Shown piece by piece: positions 16,901 to 25,725 of a stretch of 25,725 nt of DNA (its first letter is position 1; each line of letters starts with the position of its first letter). Both the position numbers and the translations under genes were made by a program. Under the pieces are notes generated by a model. That model saw only the letters and a list, made by a program, of their open reading frames with translations, was not told where the DNA came from and did not search any database. The stretch is taken from assembly GCA_025765615.1 (NCBI GenBank), contig JAIVFJ010000549.1, positions 1 through 25,725 of the forward strand, written 5' to 3'. This DNA is from Zopfochytrium polystomum (Eukaryota; Chytridiomycota; Chytridiomycetes; Chytridiales; Chytridiaceae).

Positions 16901-19413
16901 TGACAGACTTGTGGAAAATCCTAATCTTCTTGGTGGAACCATCAAGCACAAGGATAGGATCAAGCAGCCGGATGCATTTCATCACATTTTCAGGTTCCTC
17001 CTTGTCCAACAGAGAGACAATGGCTGCTGCAGTCAGAGGTTCAAAGGCAAGAACAATGGTGGACAGCGCAGCATGAAGACAAGTTTTCAAATGACCCTCT
17101 CTGATGGACTGAAGGATGCTATTGAATATTCTGCCATACATCGAGTCAATGCTTCCATCCATCTTGTCACCCTCGGGAAGGTCTTTAATTTGCTCAAGAG
17201 TGATTTCTTCAGTCTCTAATTTCCGCAAATAAGTGCAAGCAGTCACAAGCCAGACAAAAATTCCAGCGGACTTTGACACCAGAATCTCTGATCCATCATC
17301 AACAACAGATTGCTCAGCATTCAAGGATCTAAGGAAATCTTTTGTGAATCCAATCTGGTCCAGGGTGTTCTCCTCTGCCGTTGGCTCAATCTCCTCAAAT
17401 GGAATCTTCTCAAAGGCTTTCATAATATCTACTTCAGGGCGTCCAGTCACCAGCATCTTCACATTGACTGGAAGCAGCCTGTTCAGCTCCTGAAATACTG
17501 AAAGAATCTCATTCCTCTTCCCAATAACACTGCATTCATCAAGGGCATCGACAACGAGGACCACAGGTATATCTAGCTTTTTGGCAGCAACGACCTTCTC
17601 CAATGGCTGAACTAGCAAGACTTTCATCATCTCAAATACAGATTTGGACAGAATATCTGGATTGGCTTGCTTGACTTGAAGCAGAATCTCTCCATACTGA
17701 AGACTGAACTTTGCAAGATCAAACACAAGAGTCAAAACTAGGTTTCGAGCACTGCTACAACGCTTGTCATCATTCTTGCAGAAGAACAAGCCACCAAGCA
17801 TCCCCTGGGCCTGCAGCGCCCTGGACACCATAGCAGCCATCACAGACTTGCCCACTCCAGCCACACCTTTCAACCACATAACCCTGTTGGCGCTTGCTGC
17901 AGTGGGATCATCTGGAGACAGAAACTTGAACACTCTCTCAAGCAGCCACTGCCTAGATCCAGAAAGTACATTCTTCAGGAGAGCTTCCCTCTCAAGATCC
18001 ATGATTTCAGACAGGGGAGACAACCATTTCTCCAATTCAGCAAAACTAGATCTGGAAAGTAAAATATCTTGGCTTGGACTAGGAGTCTTCAATTCAGCCT
18101 TACGGCGACTATATACTTCTCTAGCTTCAGTCACAATCCTTTCATGAGAACATCAATATCATGTGAAGTAACAAGGAAATCAATGGTGTTAACACTTACA
18201 TCATCACATCAGTCTCAGGGTTTGCTTTTGGCCCATTCAGCTCCAAAATCATCTTGACAGTTTCAGCCACTGTTTGGAGTCCTGGGCTCAGAGGGTGTGC
18301 ATGAGGCTCAGCAGGAAACTTCGAGTGATCAAACGTGCTGAAGTCTACCAAGACCTTTGCCTTCTTTCCATTTGCCCGGTTCCATCTTCCCTGCAAGAAA
18401 GAAGGACAGGCAGAATGTCATGGCCTTTTTCTTTCTTCATTTGAAGTGCAAGCTCCCACTGAATGAACGCGTCACCACGTGTGATATTGACGGAAATAAT
18501 CTCACCTCCAGCAAGCAGTTGTCAGGCTTTTTGTCAGCCTCAAGCATCCTTTTCATACTTTCATCGGAACACAGCAGAATGATGACTTTCGAGTGAAACA
18601 GTCCAGACATGAAGTTGATACCCCATTCCTCGGCGTAAGAAAGGCATTCCGCATCCCAAAACGCATGTCTCCCATCCAGCCTGGACTCCTCAGGGAGGAC
18701 AGATCCAGTGTAAGCTTCCAAGAGGTTGATCTTCATCCTTTCAAATAGACTTTTTGCAAAGGCCGTTTCAGATGCTTGCCGGTAGCTGAGAGAAATTTAA
18801 GGGTAGGTAAAAGCAGAATAAAAAAAATACCTGATAAAAAAAGGGTGCTTTTGAACCTTAGTTTTGCACTCCCAATCATCTGGGATCAGTTCAATCCATT
18901 TATCTACAGAAAGAAGAAGACAAGAGTTTGCATTTACGAAACTAACTGAAACGTCTTTCTCACCTTTCTTGCGTGCAAGACTTTTATCGTAAAGGTCATC
19001 TGCAGTAGCAGCAACAGTTCCAGTAGGAGGAGCAGCAGCCAGTCCAGGGCTGTTTGTGGCCGCGGCAGAACCAGCAACACTCACAGTGGAGGCAGCTTTC
19101 ACAGCGCCAAGAACCTTTGAAGTTTTGGAATGTGAGAATTGAATCGAACAGAGAAGGGCAGACAGAACATAATAATTACCTTCCACTTATAATTCTGAGT
19201 AAACATGTTGGACAAATCATCATCTGCATCAAGGATAGTTGCATCGTTTGTGGCAGAGTCCACATACAGCAACTCCACGGCATCAGGGATCTGGAATTTG
19301 GCAGCAACAAGCTGAAGCAAGCTGTCGAAATCAGTTGCTGCAGGTACACGGATCTTCCTTCCAATGCCTTCGTACACAAAGATCACAGTCCATGCAGTCA
19401 CTTGGTTGGCCAT
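13936..19413 (-). CDS. NLR-like receptor: PB1-like, TIR, NACHT and WD40 domains (multi-exon, with frame breaks)
   Basis: Predicted exons are 19413-19180, 19114-18964, 18903-18831, 18785-18506, 18390-18200 and 18138 onward. All introns are GT-AG, mostly 45-65 nt, and phases match. Residues 1-78 resemble a PB1 domain (WTVIFVYEGIGRKIRV, acidic ILDADDDLSNMF). An alanine-rich linker leads to a TIR domain starting HPFFISYRQASETAFAKSL (about 148-290), created only when exons 3 and 4 are spliced. The NACHT NTPase follows: P-loop GVAGVGKS (about 401-408), Walker B VVLVVDALDEC, and MLVTGRPE. WD40 repeats start about residue 990. The C-terminus, CLWLPPELRGERQLL, resembles the end of fungal NACHT-WD40 proteins. 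Family knowledge suggests NTP-driven oligomerisation on ligand binding, with the TIR as effector. One-base breaks at 14499-14501 and 14215-14270, plus an unresolved junction in the TIR, leave doubt whether the allele is functional. Confidence 0.8.
14405..16105 (-). repeat. Array of about 13 near-identical 126-bp WD40 repeat units
   Basis: The units encode 42-residue repeats of the form LEGHxxxVxSAAFSPDSQFV plus VSGSxDxTVRIWNASTGQEL. Most differ at only a few positions. One unit (around 15660-15720) lacks six residues, and another (around 14830-14960) is a fused double unit with NGTAFSPYNPF inserted. High nucleotide identity between units points to recent amplification or gene conversion. This is known for fungal HET-type NACHT-WD40 genes, where the repeats form the recognition surface. 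Confidence 0.93.
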
Positions 19414-20190
19414 TTGTTGATTAGTGCCGAGTCTGGAAGTAAGGGAGGAGTGTTAGATTTTGGCGATAGAATATGTAGAAAAGAGCTTTGTAACAGATCG
19501 GGGGAGGGGGTATGAGTATAACTGAATCGGAAAATATTCAGTCGATTGCCTTGCCTCAAAGTGATTGCTCACCACTCATCAAGGGAATTAGTATCTGGTA
19601 TGAGTGATCGATTGGAGGTATTGGCTTGACAAGGAAGGGTGGTCGTTCTCACTATCACTTTTCGAATGGGCAGGGATCCGCCGCCATTTTCTGATCGGCA
19701 GATACAGTGGGCGAGGTACGGATCGCGGGGGAGGAGGGGCGCATCGTGCAGGGTAGGACTTTTGGATCACCCCCCTGCGGATCTTACGGGTTACGTTTCG
19801 ACCACTTGTCAATCGATCGCTAGAAGGGTTCGTTCGTTCGGTGTGCCGTTCGGTGCCGGCTGAGTTGTCTGTGTCCTTTTTGCCTCCTTCTTTTTTTGTC
19901 TTTGTTTTATTTTGGCCTTTTCGATTTTCCCTTCATCGTTCCTCGCTCTCTTTGGTACTCCCGCCGTCGTCGCCGTCGGTGTCGTCGTCGTCGAATGTCA
20001 CAGGGTTCCGCAACCCAGTCTCGGCCCCTCCCCCCCAATAAGGCACCAGCTTCGACAATGGCTCTTCCAATCCGAATTGCATTATTTCATCATCCTCATC
20101 ATCCCTATCAATCTCCCTCTGACTGCTCACTCACTCATGTCGCCCCCCTTGGCCCCCCCGCACTTTCACCCAACGACGACGACACTGAAC
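19414..20190. other. Upstream region of the receptor gene, no gene recognised
   Basis: This holds the presumed promoter and 5' leader of the minus-strand receptor gene. I see no clear TATA box. From 19870 onward it turns pyrimidine-rich with CGTCGTCG runs. The copy of the 16-bp motif shared with 13922-13937 is at 19681-19696. Short ORFs on both strands overlap one another and carry no recognisable domain. Confidence 0.45.
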
Positions 20191-21092
20191 TTTAACATTC
20201 TGGCGGGCGCACGGTCCCCAAAACTACAAAGTCCAACGCCGTGGACGGGCGGCCGTCCATTCGCTTCGTCGAACCGGAAGAGTTCCACATGGCCCCTGGT
20301 GCAGCCGCACTTTTGCGTCCAAAAGAAAGGGTCGGACGACGCAGCGAGTGGTGGACGACCACTTCGCGCCATCTTAATGCGTCGAAGGGACGGCGGCTCC
20401 GCGGCTCCGCGACCAGATCGCCGCGGAGACGAAGAGAAGTAGTGGACTCACAAACCACACTGTGCCCTTGTCCTCCCCTGGGCAACTGCTCATAGGACAA
20501 CCTGACGCTCCAACAGAAGCTCGCCATCGGCGAAGCCGCCGTCGCGGCCTGCAGCCGCAGCGGCCGTTGTTGTCGTGCACGAGACTGGCAGCATTGTTTT
20601 TTTTTCCGGACGCTGGAAGCGCCGTTTCGGCAAAAGGACATTTCGACATAACTGTGACGGCCCAGACGGCGGTGCTCGAAATCCGGAACAATGTCAGCGA
20701 GAAGAGCGCAACAATTGACAGCATACCATCGCTCTTTTGCAGGAGCGCCTGGCGCTGGTGGAGCACGAGCGGACACGCCGAGTCGATCCGACCGAGGGTC
20801 AAAGGCACGATCAAAATGGCCGCGCGAACTTGCTCCATCTGCACCCAATCAGGCTTCCCGGCGGCCCGCTGAAAGCTGCACCTCTACCACCCACTTCCAC
20901 GACTGTGCCGGCCATTGTGCTGAAAATTTGGGGGCGCTTCGGATACCAATGGTAACTCTCCCCGCCGAGAGTCTTCCTGGCATTTTCCCAGCGCGGACAT
21001 CTGGCCCAACACCCCGCCGTTGCCCTTGCCTCGCGGCGCCACTTCCCCGGACCGGCTGCAGGTCTCCGCTCCTGGTTCCCCCCTCTGATTGG
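20191..21092. other. GC-rich segment with overlapping ORFs, unresolved
   Basis: Open frames exist on both strands (for example 20192-20848 minus and 20462-20872 plus), as expected in GC-rich sequence. A plus-strand stretch near 20600-20720 (KGHFDITVTAQTAVLEIRNN) and another near 20735-20800 (LQERLALVEHERTRRVD) look protein-like but lie in different frames. They could be exons or relics of an unidentified gene. No domain is recognisable. Confidence 0.3.
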
Positions 21093-21690
21093 TGACACCC
21101 CCTTGTTCGAGATTTTTTTTTAATTGTTCCAGCCCAGAGGGCTGGCGGGAAGAGAAAGAGCCATCAACAGTGAACTGTAATGGACGACATCGCCCCTCAC
21201 AAGAGCCTAGCTGGGAAAGCATGGGGGGTCTGGGTATCTGTCACTCAAGGGCCCAGGGTTCAAGTCACAACGCCAGCTGTTGAAGGCAACAAGAAGGAGT
21301 ATGGTCTTGAATCAGAAGGCGTGGTGCAGTGGAGATGCCTGACGACCCTGTAAGTCTGTAGTGCATGGGGTGGGTTTGCTGAGGTGAAACCTGGACGTAG
21401 TCTGTAACGGTTCACCATTGATGGCGCTTTCTCTTCCCGTCGGCCCTTCGGGGCTGGAACAACATAAAAAATGTAATGGACGACATCCAGGTATCGCCTC
21501 AGCAAACCCACCACATGCACTACCGACTTACAGGGTTGTCAGGCATCTCCACCAAACATAAAGCCACAATGATCAAAGGAGAAGGGAAAAACACAGAATC
21601 AAGAAAATAGAGAAGTAAATCGGAAGGAGGTCAGTGTAAGAGAGGGGAACAGCTGTGAAAAGTCAGAGGGTTGACACCCCTTGTTCGAGA
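21093..21690. mobile_element. Minus-strand SINE-like retroposon with target duplications, host of a second SINE
   Basis: The insert 21113-21671 is flanked by TGACACCCCCTTGTTCGAGA (21093-21112) and the same sequence with one C fewer (21672-21690). On the minus strand it ends in CTGGAACAATT followed by a run of A, so it is a retroposed sequence with an A tail. Its 3' portion (21556-21488 and 21175-21113) matches the 3' portion of the nested plus-strand SINE. Its 5' portion (21671-21557) is unrelated to that element's tRNA-like head. Confidence 0.72.
21192..21471 (+). mobile_element. Plus-strand tRNA-derived SINE nested in the first
   Basis: This 280-bp element is flanked by exact 16-bp target duplications, TGTAATGGACGACATC, at 21176-21191 and 21472-21487. 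The head contains a B-box-like GGTTCAAGTC at 21257-21266. A weaker A-box-like TAGCTGGGAAAG lies about 49 nt upstream, consistent with a tRNA-derived RNA polymerase III promoter. The tail ends GGCTGGAACAACATAAAAAA. Confidence 0.75.
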
Positions 21691-22180
21691 ACGCGGTCGA
21701 CGCCGACAGCTGCTGGCCGCGAACAACCGGCTCTCAATGCAAGTTGGCTACCAGACGCAGGCCCGGTGTCGCGACTGCGGAAGCATAGCAGCATCCTTTG
21801 ACGCGTGGACACAGTCGAGTTCGACGGACGAGGCGCGGCGCTGCAGCAACAGTAACAGCAGCGGAAGCTGCTGCTCCAAATCCCAGCACCAGGAGCAGAT
21901 GCAGCAGCTGGCGTTGCTCCGGGCCAAGCGGCTGCGATGCCCCGGCAGCGGCGTCGGCGTCGGCCTGTGTCGCCGTCAAGAGCCCGGCATGGGTGTTCGC
22001 TATGTTATGGCCGCTTTCGGCGGCTCTGATGCCCGGGGTGCCGGCTGCGCCGGCGTCCGCGTCGTCAATCACGTCGTCGCTGCACGGCGGCGAATGGCCG
22101 TCTCACTCCAGGTCGGCTGCGCGAGCCTGTTCGTCAACATCGTCTTCTTTTGGGGCCGATAGCGCTGGATCGCCGTAAAA
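21691..22180. other. GC-rich segment right of the SINE nest, unresolved
   Basis: Open frames run in parallel on both strands (21671-22162 plus, 21798-22178 plus, 21734-22072 minus) with alanine-, serine- or arginine-rich translations. A short plus-strand stretch reading RRRQLLAANNRLSMQV is helix-like but too short to assign. Removing the SINE nest joins this segment to 21092, so both could belong to one disrupted locus. Confidence 0.3.
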
Positions 22181-23850
22181 GGAAGAGATTGTGGTGTGAA
22201 ATCCACGCTATAGACGCAAAAGGATGAGTGAGAGAGGGAGAAGGAAGGTACGTCTCTGCACCAGGAAGTAGCTTCCACACACCCTCCCATTCTTGCCTTG
22301 TTAAGGTTTCGCTTCCATTTTGCGTACTCGATTTCTCTTGTGAGGCTGTAACATCTACTTTTTCTTTTTTCCCCTCTTTGGGGGTGGCCTCTTCATTTGA
22401 TTTCTTCTGCATCTTGTATACGGATAGTGGCTCTCTTTCTCCATCTCCCCTTCTCACCCTATTTCAACTCCCAGTCTCCCTTTTTGTTCTCGTTCTCTCT
22501 CTTCTTTCTGGCTAAATGGCCCCAGTCACATCAACACTCTCTGATCCGAGTTGGCCTGATGACGAGTGTGCTCTTTCTATTCAACGTTTCCGGTTTCTTT
22601 GTTTTGGTTTTGGTTTGACATTTTCTTTGTGGTGAACGAGTTGAAGTGAGGGGGAAGTCCTGCTGATGCGGGTACTTCTATCAAAATTTCTTTGGGGATT
22701 TTTCAAATACTGTACGAATAGGAAACTGCGGATATGCCAATAGAGAATTGCGGAGAACTGCGCAAAATGCTCAGGTTAATTGGTCTAATCCATGACGGAC
22801 GCGGTGAAAACAAACAAACCTGACAGTACATACAAGGATTCAACGGGTCAAGATGTCGGAATGATCACTCTCGTTGTCTCGTTGGCAGATAAGGTTTAGA
22901 GGGAGATCGAACGTCTGTCTTGAAACCTCTCACTTGCGTATGTCTGGTGGTGGTCAATTCACAGTGGGCGTTCTGCAGACTCAGCCGTCTTCGATCTTCC
23001 AGAGGAGGGTCACGGCAATGTAACATCGCGTTCTAGACTCCAGTGAGTAAGAAAAACGCGAAAATCCACGCGACCAGGCAGAGATCTAGATCATTTCCTC
23101 ACCTCTTCTTTCGCCCAACCCACCCTCTACCTGCTCGCGACGCCAGGCCTGCAACCACTTGATCCACGCCACCGACTTTCTTAAGGACGTCCACAAGAAA
23201 GAGAGGCAACTACAACATCAACGTTCCCGCTATTGCACCCCCGCGGCGCCTGCAGGACGCGTCGCAACAGCTGGCGACGTTGCTCCAGCCATTGCCGCGC
23301 ACAGACGAATACTGCGCTGGCTGGCCTCATTTAAGCAAGTAGTTCTCTTATGCCATTTCTTTCGTATACGCAGGCTCTTGTATCCGCTGACCCATAAAGT
23401 TCGTAAGTTGGCCCGGTTCTTGGAGACGGGGCGTCACGTTTGAGGCAAAGTTCACCAGTATCTCACCCGTGACGGCGGTACCATCCTGGACCACAAGGTC
23501 ATCGAGGCTTCAAGTTAAAAATACTGCGGGCGGAGGAATGCCGGCTGGGCTTGCAAGCTGTGGGTGCATTACTCCTCGAGAATTTTAAATTTTCATGCAT
23601 TACTAAATGCTCCAACGAGAGTAATGAGTTCGTTTTCTTACAAGTTGGGGACGAGACGGCTCTGGTGGACACCTTGTGGAAGTCATCGACAATATTTTCA
23701 AGTGTGTTTACTGCTTTCAATCTCCTACTGTACAATAGATGTGCACTTGTCCGAATGCCGGTTGAAAGGCAGTAACAATACTCCAAAATAGATCTCGAAT
23801 GCGCGCATGCCAAAAAACGACCCCCGTCGAAGAATATTTCGCCCCCGCTG
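22181..23850. other. Intergenic region with possible gene relics
   Basis: From 22200 to 22640 the sequence is pyrimidine-rich, suggesting untranslated or promoter sequence. Between 23150 and 23520 three short plus-strand stretches look coding but lie in different frames: NHLIHATDFLKDVHKKERQ, then NVPAIAPPRRLQDASQQLAT, then VHQYLTRDGGTILDHKVIEA. They may be exons of a small gene or a decayed one. I cannot identify a family. Confidence 0.3.
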
Positions 23851-23851
23851 G

Positions 23852-25442
23852 TCAGTCCAAATACCAAAAGATGAAGGAAAAGGTCCTTGAACACTTTTTT
23901 CCGTCACCACCCCCCGACGTCTCGTCGGCCGCCGCCCTCCCCGACAGCACCAGATCCACCCGCCCCGCCACCCCCATCACCGCGGCCGGCGCGCCGGTCG
24001 TCTTCCACCGACACACCTCGCTTCCCTCGTCCGCACCCCCGGCGCTCCCAGATCCCGCGAGCCACCTGCCCGCATCATCGTCGTCCTCCCTAACGGCGAC
24101 ATGCAGCAGCACGTACCCGTTCCACGCGACGAACGCCAGCAGGGCCTGCTCGACAAAGACGCAGGCGTGGAAGCGCGGGTCGAAGAAGAAAGCGACAGAG
24201 AGGGCGACATACGCGAGGGAGAGGGCGATCTCGTAGGCGAGGTTGAGCGCGTGGTTGTAGTACTTCTTCACGCGGGTCAGCGGGGAGGAGGGAGTACGGG
24301 CCGGTGGCGGCGGCGGTGGCGGGGTGAAGACGGACGAGGGCGGGCGGGGGAGGGTGAGGTGGGCGGAGGAGGAGACGAAGGGGGAGGCAGTCGGCGGCGG
24401 TGGGGTTTCGTGGTGGTGGTCGGGGCGGAACAAGCGTGCGGTGAGGGTGACGAGGGCAACGTCGGTGTAGAGGCCGACAGCGGCAAAGTAAGTTGTCGCG
24501 ACGAGCGAGAAGGCGCGGTAGGCCTTGAATGCCGGGCTGGACTTGCTGCGTGCGAGGCTCCAGTCATTTGCGACGTAGGCGGACAGCTGGCAGGCGACGG
24601 CGGCGGCGCCCAGCGCGGTGTACGCTGCGGTGGAGAGCACGGCGGGGGAGGTTTGCGGCGCCGCCGCCGCCGTAAACCCTGCCGCCGCAAACGCCGCTGG
24701 TGAGCGACGCGATGAAGGAGGGGGCAGGGGAGCCGCGGGCGTAGCGCGCGCGCGGGCGGAAGCGGCCGGTGACGATCTGGAAACGGAGGAAGATGACGTG
24801 GACGGCGACGATGCTGTGGATGCGCTTGAGGATGGTGAAGAAGGCGATGCACTTTGTCATGTCGGGCCAGCCTCTTGAATAGTTGGAGGGTAGTGAAGAA
24901 TAAATGGAGAGCACGAGTTGTACGGATTTGTCATTAGCGGGGGCGCGTCAAGGGCCATGAGGTTGGATGCGACAGCCAAACGCAAACCTATCGACCGAGG
25001 TGCGGACGGCAATGTAGAACATGACGAGATCAGCAACCAGGCTGATAACGGTGGCGATGGCAATCGCTTTCTGCGCGAGCGACAGGAGCGGGCGCGGCGC
25101 CGCCGCTGCTGTCGACGTCGAGGACGGCGACGGAGTCGACGACGACGTCGACGACAAATCGTTCTGGGCGCGGCGACGGCGGCGCGTGGCATTCTCCTGC
25201 GCGATGCAGGCAATGAGGTTGAGCATGGAGATGGAGGCGTTGATGGAGGGCACCAGGATCAGGAACGCGGCCATGACGGACAGCTGGCCAACGACGGTGC
25301 TGCTGCTTGTGCTTGTGGCGGTGGTGGTGTTTGTTGCTGTTGTTGTCACCGCGCGCGGATAAGATGGAGTTGGTGTGGTTGTCGCTGGCCGCTGCTGCTT
25401 GAGCGAACAGGAGCATATTGATGAAGAAGATGATGTTCCACC
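23852..25442 (-). CDS. Polytopic membrane protein of unknown function (multi-exon, structure partly resolved)
   Basis: Several minus-strand frames encode consecutive hydrophobic segments: WNIIFFINMLLFAQAAAA (about 25440), SVMAAFLILVPSINASISML, AIATVISLVADLVMFYIAV, TKCIAFFTILKRIHSIVAVH (about 24860), AAYTALGAAAVACQLSAYVA, TTYFAAVGLYTDVALVTL, and a final pair around ALSLAYVALSVAFFF and FVAWNGYVLLHVAV. This suggests about seven or eight membrane spans with proline- and serine-rich loops. A likely intron runs from GTTTGCG near 24987 to an AG near 24874, with a CTAAT branch-like sequence; it joins the frames as TSVDRGWPDMTK. A one-base frame switch near 24695 and the first intron remain unresolved. 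The span count resembles 7TM receptors, but no family motif is visible. The stop is at 23852. Confidence 0.5.
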
Positions 25443-25670
25443 TGTGAGTGAGTGAGTAGCTGGGGAGAAGGAGGACGAAGATTGAGTTGGCAGGTTGAAG
25501 TGCGGGCGGGAGTGGGGGGAGGGTAAGACGGGTGCGGGGGCAGCGAGCGAAGTCGAGCAAGGGATCGATAAAATGCTTTTTTTGACTTTGTGAGTAAACA
25601 ATGGCTGCCTGCAGATCCGAGGAGGGCCGAAGAGCCGCAAGAAAAGGCGAGGGAACTGAGGGAGCACGCG

Positions 25671-25673
<3 letters not shown>

Positions 25674-25720
<47 letters not shown>
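25674..25720. repeat. GA dinucleotide microsatellite
   Basis: Roughly 23 GA units run almost to the end of the window. It is likely the reason the contig or window ends nearby, or part of the upstream region of the membrane-protein gene. Confidence 0.9.

Positions 25721-25725
<5 letters not shown>

Noticed and set aside
20192..20848. A 218-codon minus-strand ORF
   Set aside because: The segment is GC-rich with long overlapping frames on both strands; there is no domain, no clear splice context and no composition difference favouring this strand.

Overview
The window looks like a subtelomeric region from a nuclear eukaryotic genome, most likely an early-diverging (chytrid-like) fungus. The clues are TTAGGG-type telomeric repeats, short GT-AG introns of about 45-65 nt, a fungal chromovirus-type LTR retrotransposon, an ER Hsp70 ending in HDEL, and a NACHT-WD40 receptor gene of the kind expanded in fungi. 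The species assignment is an inference; everything else comes from reading the sequence.

Left part (1-10620): three non-LTR retrotransposon copies (A, B, C), all on the minus strand. Each is cut off at its 5' end, and the two complete 3' ends run straight into short CCCTAA tracts (1948-1959, 8403-8415; a third tract at 10601-10620 caps copy C). This is a nested array of telomere-targeted LINEs with an APE-type endonuclease. Copy B is split by a very young LTR retrotransposon (2445-5539) with apparently identical 317-bp LTRs and a CATGC target duplication. That element keeps gag, protease and integrase scraps but has lost RT, RNase H and the integrase core, so it must be mobilised in trans. 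It still shows a TATA box, arrays of heat-shock-element pentamers, an 11-nt self-priming primer-binding site and a textbook -1 frameshift signal.

Middle (10621-13935): the telomeric tract at 10601-10620 abuts the 3' two thirds of a BiP/Kar2 (ER Hsp70) gene, now a pseudogene. This looks like an old chromosome break healed by telomere addition and later buried by telomeric retrotransposons. About 2 kb of AT-rich intergenic sequence with small tandem repeats and a 38-nt T run follows.

Centre right (13936-19413, minus strand): a multi-exon NLR-type immune-receptor-like gene. The predicted order is PB1-like domain, TIR domain, NACHT NTPase, about 13 nearly identical WD40 repeats with hypervariable positions, and a degenerate C-terminal cap. 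Several one-base frame breaks mean it is either decaying or carries assembly errors. This is the most interesting system in the window.

Right part (19414-25725): GC-rich sequence without a gene I can name, holding a nest of two SINE-like elements (21113-21671). A minus-strand gene for a polytopic membrane protein (about 23852-25442) follows, and the window ends in a GA microsatellite.
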